A DNA stretch of 37,813 nt, from positions 1 to 37,813 of the forward strand of contig URCP01000021.1 in the NCBI GenBank assembly GCA_900546315.1, given 5' to 3'. The notes beneath the pieces are model-generated. The model saw only the letters and a program-made list of their open reading frames with translations, was not told the DNA's origin and did not search any database. The translations under genes and the position numbers were made by a program. The stretch is from an uncultured Eubacteriales bacterium (GTDB taxonomy: Bacteria; Bacillota; Clostridia; Oscillospirales; CAG-272). How positions within the stretch are numbered: the stretch's first letter is position 1; each line of letters begins with the position of its first letter. Below, one piece after another: positions 31,023 through 37,813 of this stretch.

Positions 31023-31805
31023 ATGGCATTTCTTAACGTATATTTCTTTTCCGAGGTGCTCGGGAAACAGGTTCAGATGAACGTCATCCTTCCGCAGCGT
31101 TCGCGCGGGCAGATCGGTCTTGATTCTATCGGGGACAAGGTCGAGACCTACCCGACGCTGTATCTTCTGCACGGTATGAGCGACGACCACACGATATGGG
31201 AGCGCAGAACGTCGATTGAGCGTTACGCGTCCGAGAAGGGGATAGCTGTCGTGATGCCGGACGGCGATCTCTCGTGGTACACTGATATGAAGCACGGGCA
31301 GAACTATTTCACGTTCATGGCGGACGAGCTTCCGGCGGTCTGCCGCGATTTCTTCCCGAAGATGTCGCCGAAACGTGAGGACACGTTTGTCGCGGGACTG
31401 TCTATGGGCGGATACGGCGCGTTCAAGTTAGGACTGAGGTGTCCGGAGACGTTCTCGTGCGCGGCGTCGCTGTCCGGCGCGCTTGATTTCGGGACGTTCT
31501 ATGACAGGACGAAGCCGGGATTCGCGGAGCTTATCGCGGGCGACCATGACACCGAGTTTGTCGGCAGTGACAACGACCTTTTCGCCGTGGCTGAGAGGCT
31601 CATAAAGAGCGGAAGACCCTTACCGAAGCTCTGGCAATGGTGCGGAACGGAGGACTTCCTCATCGGCGACAACAGAAGAATGCGCGACCATCTGCTGAAC
31701 CTCGGCTTCGACCTCACCTATCAGGAGAGCGAAGGAAACCACAACTGGGCTTGCTGGGACAAGTGGATACAGGCGATTCTGGAGTGGCTGCCGATTAAGA
31801 AGTGA
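31023..31805 (+). CDS. Esterase D-like alpha/beta hydrolase (tributyrin esterase family)
   Basis: A 260-residue soluble serine esterase of the EstA/esterase D group, which hydrolyses short-chain acyl esters or acetylated sugars. Visible parts are YPTLYLLHGMSDDHTIWERRTSIERYA, the nucleophile elbow GLSMGGYGAFKLGLRCPE, the acid in WCGTEDFLIGDN and the histidine in SEGNHNWACWDKW. The ATG at 31023 is chosen because it follows a consensus promoter and AAGGAAAGCAGG. It is not likely to be a formylglutathione hydrolase in this organism. It lies between the two sigma-factor genes. Its stop codon overlaps the first strand of a possible antiterminator for the next gene. Confidence 0.85.
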   Translation: MAFLNVYFFSEVLGKQVQMNVILPQRSRGQIGLDSIGDKVETYPTLYLLHGMSDDHTIWERRTSIERYASEKGIAVVMPDGDLSWYTDMKHGQNYFTFMADELPAVCRDFFPKMSPKREDTFVAGLSMGGYGAFKLGLRCPETFSCAASLSGALDFGTFYDRTKPGFAELIAGDHDTEFVGSDNDLFAVAERLIKSGRPLPKLWQWCGTEDFLIGDNRRMRDHLLNLGFDLTYQESEGNHNWACWDKWIQAILEWLPIKK

Positions 31806-31985
31806 GCGGGAGAATTCGCGGATAAAAACAGATGAACACGGTTATCCGAGGTGGTGAATTTCGTAGCGACCACACGCCGATGGTACGACAAGGGGGAAAC
31901 CTCTGAGAGACGCAGGAGACTGCTGCGCCTGCCGGACAACCGTTTATACAGCTTCCCGCTGGTTTCAGTGGGGAGTTGTTTTTTT
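31805..31985 (+). ncRNA. Structured leader RNA upstream of the second sigma gene, 5S-like motifs
   Basis: The 241-base gap holds several mutually consistent helices. CGGATAA (31819-31825) can pair with TTATCCG (31842-31848), while ACGGTT (31838-31843) can instead pair with AACCGT (31938-31943); the two exclude each other. Inside lies a hairpin GTGGT...ACCAC and AGGGG-GAAA-CCTCT (31891-31904). GAACACGG (31834-31841), CGCCGATGGTAC (31875-31886) and the following TGAGAG (31904-31909) match conserved 5S rRNA segments (loop B/C and loop E) in the right order, but the 5' third and the closing helix of 5S are missing. AGCGGGA (31805-31811) is complementary to the 5' arm of the terminator (31954-31960). 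Possible readings: a riboswitch-like attenuator, a small RNA, or a decayed 5S fragment. Confidence 0.5.
31949..31985 (+). terminator. Terminator or attenuator before the second sigma gene
   Basis: A 13-base-pair stem, 31949-31961 with 31966-31978 (three G-T pairs) and a GTTT loop, is followed by seven T. It lies 61 bases before the sigma gene start, so it either ends the esterase transcript or attenuates the sigma gene. Confidence 0.88.
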
Positions 31986-32046
31986 CTTCCTCGTGTGAAC
32001 CGAATCCCATCCCCGGCGACTATACGTGTGAAAAGGAGGTATAAAC

Positions 32047-33636
32047 ATGAACGATATCCTGAAATACTACGACTACATAAGGCGGCTCGCGATGTCGCGT
32101 TCCGATGACGCTGACGACATTGTGTCCGAGACGTTTCTCGCGGCGTATGCGTTTCTCTCGCGCGGCGGGGTGATAGAGCATCCGAAGACATGGCTCTCGA
32201 ATACCTTCTTTCACAAACTGAACGATTCCCTGAGACGGAAATACCGCCTGCCGGTGACAGTCAGCCTCGACGAGACATTCAGTCTCGATGATACCACAGA
32301 GCCGGAGGACGAGCCGGAAAGCGAAGCCGCGGAGCATATCCGCCGCGAGATAAACTATCTCACAGAGCAGACGCGCGAGGTCATCATCGATTACTACTAC
32401 AACAATAGCAGCGTCGAGGACATAGCGTCGCGGCTGAACATCCCGACCGGCACGGTAAAGAGCCGTCTCTTCGCGGGTCGTGAAAAGATACGGAAAGGAT
32501 TTGACACGATGAACGAAACAAGACACAGCCTCGCCGGAAGGCTCGACACATGGTACGACGGCAGATGTGGGATAACAGAACCGAACGCGCTGATACAAGG
32601 CGACCTTATCGTCCAGAACCTTCTGGCGCTCGCCTACGAGAGACCTCTGACCGTTCCGGAGCTCGCGGACATGATCGGCATTCCGACCGTCTACATCGAG
32701 CCGATAGTGAAAAGGCTTGTCGACGCGGAGCTTATGACCATGTCAAACGGCAGGGTCGCGACCGGCTTCATCATCTACCGCCCGGAGGATTTCGAGGGAA
32801 GATTCGCGTCGGAGCGGAGTTTTATAACAGAGCGGTTCGAGCGTTTCTGGTCGGTGATCTCTGACGGCGCCGCGGGAATGAAAGAGCTTGAGGGCCGGTT
32901 CGACGAGCGCCGGAAAAACTCACTCGAGCGGTATTTTGTGATGACGGTGCTGCAAAATTTCCAGATGGTCTCAAAGCCGGAAAGACCGGAAAGGCGCGAC
33001 GGCGGAGCATGGAATATCTGCGGGAATTACCTGCCCGCCGGGTATGTGACGAGCGGGCTGGAGAAGCGTGAGAACGAGTATCTGATATACGGCGGACACC
33101 GGATAAGCTGTGAGACCGATGAGAACGGGAAGATGATGCTATGTGAGTTCGACACGTCGCTCTGGGACAATCCGCACAGGTTTAACGCTGTCGGCGAGAA
33201 GCTGTATTTTGACGGCGGGATGTTAAAGTTTCTGCGCTGTATCGACAGAAAGCTGCCGCTCGGGAAGGAGGTTCCGGACGCGATAATCGAGAGGATACCG
33301 GAGCTTACCTGCAACACCGGTCTGCTCGTCCGGGACAGAAACGAGCTGAGCCTCGGGATACCGTCGCTGTCCCCGGAGGAATACGAAAGGCTTCGCGGTA
33401 AGATATCCGACTGCGGAGAGAGACTGAAAGTAGAGCTCGGGAAAGAGTATCATGAGTTTCTCCGCGGGCAGAAGATTCCGGTTCCGAAGAGGCTTGCGGG
33501 GATATCGGAGGTATATCGCTATTACCCGGCTACGCGGCATATCGTGATGCTTGTGGTCCGCGAGGCTTATGAGAGGGGACTGCATATGAAGGGCGTTGAT
33601 TACTGCTGTCCTCCGGCAGTGTTTGTCTGCGGTTGA
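32047..33636 (+). CDS. ECF-type sigma factor with long C-terminal extension (second copy)
   Basis: A 529-residue protein. Residues about 5-150 are an ECF sigma unit: region 2 (DADDIVSETFLAAYAFLSRG, HPKTWLSNTFFHKLNDSLRRK) and region 4 (SSVEDIASRLNIPTGTVKSRLFAGREKI). After the border at M155 comes a large domain that begins with a winged-helix-like stretch, QNLLALAYERPLTVPELADM followed by IPTVYIEPIVKRLVDAELM, as in a known clostridial class of extended sigma factors. It ends with a Cys-rich tail (YCCPPAVFVCG). GGAAAGGA (32492-32499) lies 9 bases before the in-frame ATG at 32509, the same arrangement as in the first sigma gene. AAAAGGAGG precedes the main ATG. Regulation by the upstream terminator and leader RNA is likely (inference). 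Confidence 0.85.
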   Translation: MNDILKYYDYIRRLAMSRSDDADDIVSETFLAAYAFLSRGGVIEHPKTWLSNTFFHKLNDSLRRKYRLPVTVSLDETFSLDDTTEPEDEPESEAAEHIRREINYLTEQTREVIIDYYYNNSSVEDIASRLNIPTGTVKSRLFAGREKIRKGFDTMNETRHSLAGRLDTWYDGRCGITEPNALIQGDLIVQNLLALAYERPLTVPELADMIGIPTVYIEPIVKRLVDAELMTMSNGRVATGFIIYRPEDFEGRFASERSFITERFERFWSVISDGAAGMKELEGRFDERRKNSLERYFVMTVLQNFQMVSKPERPERRDGGAWNICGNYLPAGYVTSGLEKRENEYLIYGGHRISCETDENGKMMLCEFDTSLWDNPHRFNAVGEKLYFDGGMLKFLRCIDRKLPLGKEVPDAIIERIPELTCNTGLLVRDRNELSLGIPSLSPEEYERLRGKISDCGERLKVELGKEYHEFLRGQKIPVPKRLAGISEVYRYYPATRHIVMLVVREAYERGLHMKGVDYCCPPAVFVCG

Positions 33637-33689
33637 GGATGTGACGCTGACTTTCAACCGTCGGTTAAGTCCGCTGACCTGCGCGGCGC

Positions 33690-33718
33690 TTGCGGAAAGC
33701 TGAGTTTTGCTGTATAAT
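33690..33718 (+). promoter_or_regulatory. Promoter of the XRE regulator gene
   Basis: TTGCGG (33690-33695) and TATAAT (33713-33718) are 17 bases apart. An inverted repeat CGGTTGA/TCAACCG (33630-33636 and 33654-33660) lies upstream, starting at the end of the sigma gene. Confidence 0.6.
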
Positions 33719-33765
33719 ATTATCAGAGATCACCGGTGATCCGAATTATAAGAGAGGTAACAACT

Positions 33766-34875
33766 ATGGAACTATGTATCGGCGGCAATATCAAGCGCCT
33801 TCGCAGGCAGAAGGGCATAACACAGGAGGCTCTCGCGGATCAGCTGCATATTTCCGCGGCGGCGGTCTCGAAATGGGAGCGGAACGAGACGCTTCCCGAC
33901 ATCGGCATGGTGATCCCGCTCGCGTCCTATTTCGGCGTATCGACCGACGAGGTGCTCGGGCTCGACGCCGCAAAGAACGACGAAAGGATACGGGATTATC
34001 TCGAGGAAAGCGGCCGTCTCGCCGCGCTCGGAAGATCGGAGGAGCGTTTCGATTTGATAGCGCGCGCCTATGAGGAGTTCCCGAACGACTGGCGCATAGT
34101 CGAGGCGTATATGTGGCAGCTGAACTACGATCCGCGCTGCACCGACAAATGCGGGAATGACGTCCACAAGGAGGAACTTTACCGTCTGTGTGACCGGGTG
34201 CTCGATGATTGCCCGGTCGAAAAGACGCGCTATGCCGCGCTTTCGATACTCGGCGGGCTGTATCTTGCCGACGGCGAGAAGGAGAAGGCACTCGAGACCG
34301 CGCGGTGCTTTCCGGATTACTTTATGACCGAGGGCGAGGAGCTTCAGCACAGCTTTGAGCCTGGCAGTGCGGAATGGCTCGGGCAGATACATGAGAATAT
34401 CTTCGATCTGACGTCGCTCCTTCTCGTCAAGATACGGGACTGTGCGCTGAATACGCCGGATACCGCTCCGCGTGAGCAGATAAAGTATCTTGAGAAGGCG
34501 GTGTCGCTCATACGTCTGATCTTCGATGACGGCGACTATGGCTTCTATAATGCTGACCTCAGCGATCTTTATCTCTGGATCGCGAACAGGTATGTCATGG
34601 CGGATGATCCCGCAAGCGCGCTCAGGAATTACGAGCTTTCGTTCAGCCACGCGAGAGCTTATGACGCGCTTCCGGAGAAAACGCGGCATACTTCGTTCCT
34701 CGTGAGAGGAAAGCTCTTCGACAAGTCGCGGACGAACTCGGACGACGAGAAAAATATGGTGGCGCGGCAGATCGGCGCTCTTCGCTCCTTCGGGGTCTGT
34801 GACAAGATAATGGACACGGACGGGATGAAGGAACTTATGCGAAGATACGAACCGCTGATGGGAAAAAGAGAATAA
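33766..34875 (+). CDS. XRE-family helix-turn-helix regulator with helical C-terminal domain
   Basis: A 369-residue protein. The first 65 residues are a Cro/C1-type helix-turn-helix: IGGNIKRLRRQKGITQEALADQL, then ISAAAVSKWERNETLPDI and a LASYFGVSTDEVLG ending. The remaining 300 residues are helical with a TPR-like rhythm (for example ALSILGGLYLADGEKEKALETAR and DLSDLYLWIANRYVMADDPASALRNYELS), a layout seen in peptide-sensing or metabolite-sensing regulators of Firmicutes. The ATG at 33766 follows AGAGAGG; an in-frame GTG at 33736 lies too close to the promoter. It is monocistronic, with promoter and terminator. Targets are unknown; the neighbouring sigma gene and itself are candidates. Confidence 0.85.
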   Translation: MELCIGGNIKRLRRQKGITQEALADQLHISAAAVSKWERNETLPDIGMVIPLASYFGVSTDEVLGLDAAKNDERIRDYLEESGRLAALGRSEERFDLIARAYEEFPNDWRIVEAYMWQLNYDPRCTDKCGNDVHKEELYRLCDRVLDDCPVEKTRYAALSILGGLYLADGEKEKALETARCFPDYFMTEGEELQHSFEPGSAEWLGQIHENIFDLTSLLLVKIRDCALNTPDTAPREQIKYLEKAVSLIRLIFDDGDYGFYNADLSDLYLWIANRYVMADDPASALRNYELSFSHARAYDALPEKTRHTSFLVRGKLFDKSRTNSDDEKNMVARQIGALRSFGVCDKIMDTDGMKELMRRYEPLMGKRE

Positions 34876-34890
34876 CCGATATGACACGAG

Positions 34891-34915
34891 ACAGCTCCTC
34901 ACGGGGGGCTGTTTT
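34891..34915 (+). terminator. Terminator of the XRE gene
   Basis: ACAGCTCC (34891-34898) pairs with GGGGCTGT (34905-34912) with one G-T pair, then TTT. Confidence 0.8.
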
Positions 34916-34989
34916 CGTCTTTGCTTTTGCGTGGATATTTATATAAAATAACGCACTATTAACTACTTGTAACATTCCCCCAAAATCAC

Positions 34990-35018
34990 TTGACAATCCC
35001 TGACTTTAGCGTTAAAAT
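34990..35018 (+). promoter_or_regulatory. htpG promoter
   Basis: Perfect TTGACA (34990-34995) and TAAAAT (35013-35018), 17 bases apart. Confidence 0.85.
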
Positions 35019-35030
35019 ATATATTGGTAT

Positions 35031-35059
35031 AGTATCCTGATACTTGGTATCCGTATACC
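35031..35059. promoter_or_regulatory. Tandem palindromes downstream of the htpG promoter
   Basis: AGTATC-CT-GATACT (35031-35044) and GGTAT-CCGT-ATACC (35046-35059) are adjacent, with centres 15 bases apart, starting about 12 bases after the -10 box. They do not match CIRCE (HrcA) or the CtsR direct repeat, so another repressor is implied. As RNA they could also form 5' hairpins. Confidence 0.6.
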
Positions 35060-35117
35060 ATGCCGCCGGGCGTCGTATGATTGCCCGCTTACTATGAAGC
35101 AAAAGAGGTAATCTTTT

Positions 35118-37016
35118 ATGTCAGAAGAAACCAAAAACACCGAAAAAGGCGGAATTTCCGTCGAGATCGAGCATATATTCCCGATAATCAAGAAGTGGCT
35201 GTACTCGGAGAAGGAGATTTTCCTCCGCGAGATAGTCTCGAACGCCTGCGACGCTGTCACGAAGCTGAAGCGTCTTTCCTCCCTCGGAGAGGTCAAGGGG
35301 CTCGAGGACGAGAAGTACAGAATAACCGTAACGGTCGACAAGGCGGCGCGCACCCTCACCGTCTCGGATAACGGCATCGGCATGACCGAGGAAGAGGTCA
35401 GAAAGTACATCTGCCAGATAGCGCTCTCCGGCGCGCTCGACTTCATCCAGAAGTACGAGGGACAGGACGGCAAGTCCGACCCGACGAAGGACGGTATCAT
35501 CGGTCACTTCGGTCTCGGATTCTATTCCGCCTTTATGGTCAGCGATACCGTCGACGTGATAACAAGATCGTGGCAGTCGGACAGCGCGGTCAAGTGGGTG
35601 TGCACCGAGTCGGGCGATTACGAGATAACGAAGGACTACTACCGTGCTGAGCGCGGCACCGACGTCGTCATGCACATCATGAAGGACGAGGACGAGTTCC
35701 TCGAGGAGAACCGTATCCGTGAGATTCTCGACAAGTACTGCTCGTTCATGCCGGTCGAGATCTACCTCGACGTCGTGAAGCCCGAGGAAGAGAAGAAAGA
35801 AGACGACAAGGACGAAAAGGCGGAGGACAAGACAGAGCCGAAGCCGATAAACGACACTCATCCGCTCTGGTTGAAGAACCCGTCCGAGTGCACCGACGAG
35901 GAGTACGACGAGTTCTATCATAAGGTCTTCCACGATTATCGCGAGCCGCTGTTCCATATCCATATCAACGCTGATTACCCGCTGAATTTCCGCGGCATAC
36001 TTTACTTCCCGCGCCTCGCGCATGAGTATGACAGCCTCGAGGGACAGGTGAAGCTGTACTATAATCAGGTGTTCGTCGCGGACAATATCAAGGAGGTCAT
36101 TCCGGAGTTCTTACTTATGCTGAAGGGCGTGCTTGACTGCCCCGAGCTCCCGCTGAACGTTTCGAGAAGCTATCTCCAGAACAGCGGGTATGTCGCGAAG
36201 ATTTCGGCGCATATCGTGAAGAAGGTCGCGGACAAGCTGACGTCTATGTTCAACACTGAGCGCGAGTCCTACGAGAAGCTGTGGGACGACCTGAAGACTT
36301 TCGTCGAGTACGGCTGTATGCGTGACCATAAGTTCTATGACCGCGTGAAGGATACGGTGCTTTATAAGACGACCGACGGAAAGTACGTGACGCTTCCGGA
36401 GTACCTCGAGAAGGCGAAGGAGAAGCACGAGAATACGGTATACTACACGGCGGATAAGACGGCGCAGGCGCAGTATATTTCGATGTTCGCGGATGAGGGG
36501 ATTGAGGTTGTCGTGCTTGATAAGCTGATTGACACTCAGTTCATAAATCTGCTTGAGAGCGAGAATTCGGGCGTGAAGTTCGTGCGTATTGACGCTGACG
36601 TCGCTGGCGCGCTGAAGGCGGACGGTACTGCGGAGGAGAATGCTAAGCTCGCTGATTTGTTCAGGAAGGTGAGCGGGGATAAGGAGCTTAAGGTGAAGTT
36701 TGAGCTTCTTAAGAACGAGAAGATCCCGGCGGTGCTGAATATATCCGAGCAGTCGCGGCGTATGGACGATATGATGAAGATGTATCGTATGGCTGGCAAT
36801 GACGCGGGAGACATGAAGTTCCCGACCGACGCGACACTTGTGGTGAACGCGAACAGTCCGCTTATAAAGCATCTTGAATCCGAGACAGACGACGTGAAGG
36901 GCGAGAGGATCGCAAAGCAGATTTATACGCTGGCGCTTCTGTCCCAGCGTCAGTTGACGGCGGACGAGCTGAAGGCGTTCCTTGCCGACAGTTTCGATAT
37001 GCTTGAGACGTATTGA
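35118..37016 (+). CDS. htpG: Molecular chaperone HtpG (Hsp90)
   Basis: The bacterial Hsp90, an ATP-driven chaperone dimer. The 632-residue protein shows the GHKL ATPase domain with IFLREIVSNACDAVTKL, VSDNGIGMTEEEV and GIIGHFGLGFYSAFMV, then a charged linker (about residues 213-240, rich in Glu, Asp and Lys), a middle domain with NVSRSYLQNSGYVAKI, carrying the ATP-contacting Arg, and a C-terminal dimerisation domain ending LADSFDMLETY. The linker is longer and more acidic than in E. coli HtpG. AAAGAGGTAA stands before the ATG. It is monocistronic behind a strong promoter with a tandem operator. No HrcA- or CtsR-type site is visible. Confidence 0.96.
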   Translation: MSEETKNTEKGGISVEIEHIFPIIKKWLYSEKEIFLREIVSNACDAVTKLKRLSSLGEVKGLEDEKYRITVTVDKAARTLTVSDNGIGMTEEEVRKYICQIALSGALDFIQKYEGQDGKSDPTKDGIIGHFGLGFYSAFMVSDTVDVITRSWQSDSAVKWVCTESGDYEITKDYYRAERGTDVVMHIMKDEDEFLEENRIREILDKYCSFMPVEIYLDVVKPEEEKKEDDKDEKAEDKTEPKPINDTHPLWLKNPSECTDEEYDEFYHKVFHDYREPLFHIHINADYPLNFRGILYFPRLAHEYDSLEGQVKLYYNQVFVADNIKEVIPEFLLMLKGVLDCPELPLNVSRSYLQNSGYVAKISAHIVKKVADKLTSMFNTERESYEKLWDDLKTFVEYGCMRDHKFYDRVKDTVLYKTTDGKYVTLPEYLEKAKEKHENTVYYTADKTAQAQYISMFADEGIEVVVLDKLIDTQFINLLESENSGVKFVRIDADVAGALKADGTAEENAKLADLFRKVSGDKELKVKFELLKNEKIPAVLNISEQSRRMDDMMKMYRMAGNDAGDMKFPTDATLVVNANSPLIKHLESETDDVKGERIAKQIYTLALLSQRQLTADELKAFLADSFDMLETY

Positions 37017-37088
37017 TTTTGAAGTAGTGTAATCTTAGCGCAGAAACCTTCCATTAAGTTTGTATAAAGCTTGAGGTGGGAAGGGGGT

Positions 37089-37134
37089 GCAGGGGGAGGG
37101 GAGACCCTTCCCGAATGGTCTCTTCTCCCCCTGC
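37089..37134. repeat. GC-rich intergenic hairpin repeat, copy 2
   Basis: An 18-base-pair stem (37089-37106 with 37117-37134, two G-T pairs) has a 10-base loop. It lies between htpG and aroC with no U-tract. Flanks and outer stem correspond to the minus strand of the hairpin at 49-94. Confidence 0.65.
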
Positions 37135-37163
37135 AAGCTAACGTATAGCAGTGAGGAGCAAAT

Positions 37164-37813
37164 ATGGCGTCCATTACAGGCGAGAAAATAAAGATATCGG
37201 TTTTCGGAGAGTCGCATGGAGAGGCTATCGGTGTTGTCATCGACGGTTTTCCGGCGGGTATGAAGATCGACATGGATATGGTCGGGAGTCAGATGGCGCG
37301 CAGGGCTCCTGGCGGGGAGTTGTCTACGGCGCGGAGTGAGGCGGATGAGCCTAGGATTGTCAGCGGCGTGTCGGATGGGTACAGTAATGGGTATCCGATA
37401 TGTGCTATGATTATGAATACGAGTCAGCGGTCGTCGGATTATAAGAATGTGAAGGAGAGGCTGCCTCGTCCGAGTCACGCGGATTATCCGGCTATGGTGA
37501 AGTACGGGAAGCGTGTGGAGCTGAGCGGCGGCGGGCATTTTTCGGGGCGGCTGACGGCGCCTGTGGTGTTTGCGGGGGCGCTTTGTATGCAGTTTTTGTC
37601 CTGTAAATACGGGATTGAGACGGCGGCGCACCTGAGGCAGATACTTAACGTGACTGATACGCGGTTCGGCGCGGGGGTTACGGCTTCTGAGCTTCGGGAG
37701 ATGAGGTCGCGGGAGTTTCCGACGATTGACAGGATGACGGCTGAGGCGTTCAGGACGATTATCGGGTCGGCTAAGGGGCGCGGGGATTCGGGCGGCGCTG
37801 TGATTGAGTGCGC
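37164..37813 (+). CDS. aroC: Chorismate synthase, 3' end cut by the window edge
   Basis: The last shikimate-pathway enzyme, turning EPSP into chorismate with reduced FMN. The first 216 codons are present and open to the edge. Family blocks are VFGESHGEAIGVVIDGFPAG, with the FMN- and substrate-contacting S-H pair, RRAPGGELSTARSEADEPRIVSG, MNTSQRSSDYKNVKERLPRPSHADY and KYG followed by LSGGGHFSGRLTAP. The last block differs from the common RGGGRSSARET, a variant typical of clostridial AroC. GAGGAG precedes the ATG by 8 bases. It follows the intergenic hairpin repeat. A complete gene would need roughly 150 more codons. Confidence 0.93.
   Translation, partial: MASITGEKIKISVFGESHGEAIGVVIDGFPAGMKIDMDMVGSQMARRAPGGELSTARSEADEPRIVSGVSDGYSNGYPICAMIMNTSQRSSDYKNVKERLPRPSHADYPAMVKYGKRVELSGGGHFSGRLTAPVVFAGALCMQFLSCKYGIETAAHLRQILNVTDTRFGAGVTASELREMRSREFPTIDRMTAEAFRTIIGSAKGRGDSGGAVIEC

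Noticed and set aside
31805..31985. A genuine, complete 5S rRNA gene
   Set aside because: The 5' third and the closing helix I are missing, extra sequence separates the conserved blocks, and no rRNA operon is near.
1..37813. CRISPR arrays, tRNA genes, intact insertion sequences
   Set aside because: No regularly spaced direct repeats, cloverleaf-type sequences or transposase motifs were found on either strand by eye.

Overview
The window looks like chromosome of a GC-rich, Gram-positive, spore-forming anaerobe of the class Clostridia, most likely a gut or rumen relative of the Oscillospiraceae/Ruminococcaceae. Reasons, by inference from gene content: a SpoIIID sporulation regulator behind a sigma-E-like promoter, the paired GlgC/GlgD glycogen enzymes typical of Firmicutes, a VTC/DUF4956/Cthe_2159-type operon, FeoA/FeoB, lipoproteins with Firmicute lipoboxes, strong AAGGAGG-type ribosome sites and near-consensus sigma-A promoters. 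No rRNA operon, tRNA, CRISPR array or intact transposase was seen.

Layout. 1-3880: a polyphosphate-polymerase (VTC) domain protein, a DUF4956 membrane protein and a beta-helix carbohydrate-binding lipoprotein in one operon. 3888-7115: a sugar-catabolism operon (sialidase-fold protein, DapA/NanA-family aldolase, FadR-type GntR regulator) behind a consensus promoter bracketed by two near-identical palindromes that are probably the operators of its own regulator. 7176-10000: an orphan sugar-binding lipoprotein and a CE15-like esterase, each with its own promoter and terminator. 10153-12465: spoIIID and a recQ helicase gene broken by a 2-base insertion. 12572-22939: a full glycogen cluster (branching enzyme, GlgC, GlgD, GlgA, phosphorylase, GH13 debranching-type hydrolase), covering synthesis and breakdown. 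23115-25830: a small flavodoxin-like protein and a GH78 rhamnosidase.

25840-26937 is the accessory spot: a DinJ/YafQ-type toxin-antitoxin operon enclosed by four copies of a related noncoding repeat, two on each side and in opposite orientation. 26948-29363: feoB and feoA on the minus strand, under a promoter overlaid by two TTAGT-N4-ACTAA palindromes. 29590-34915: two ECF-type sigma factors with long C-terminal extensions, each with an internal ribosome site and Met at the domain border, separated by an esterase and a structured, terminator-ended leader RNA carrying 5S-rRNA-like motifs; then an XRE regulator. 34990-37016: htpG with tandem palindromes just downstream of its promoter. 37164-end: the 5' part of aroC. 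A G/C-skewed intergenic hairpin repeat occurs near both ends of the window.

The strongest candidates for something undescribed are the repeat-enclosed toxin-antitoxin unit (25840-26937), the leader RNA at 31805-31985 and the double-start architecture of the two sigma factors. Gene functions are assigned from protein motifs read by eye; no database search was run.
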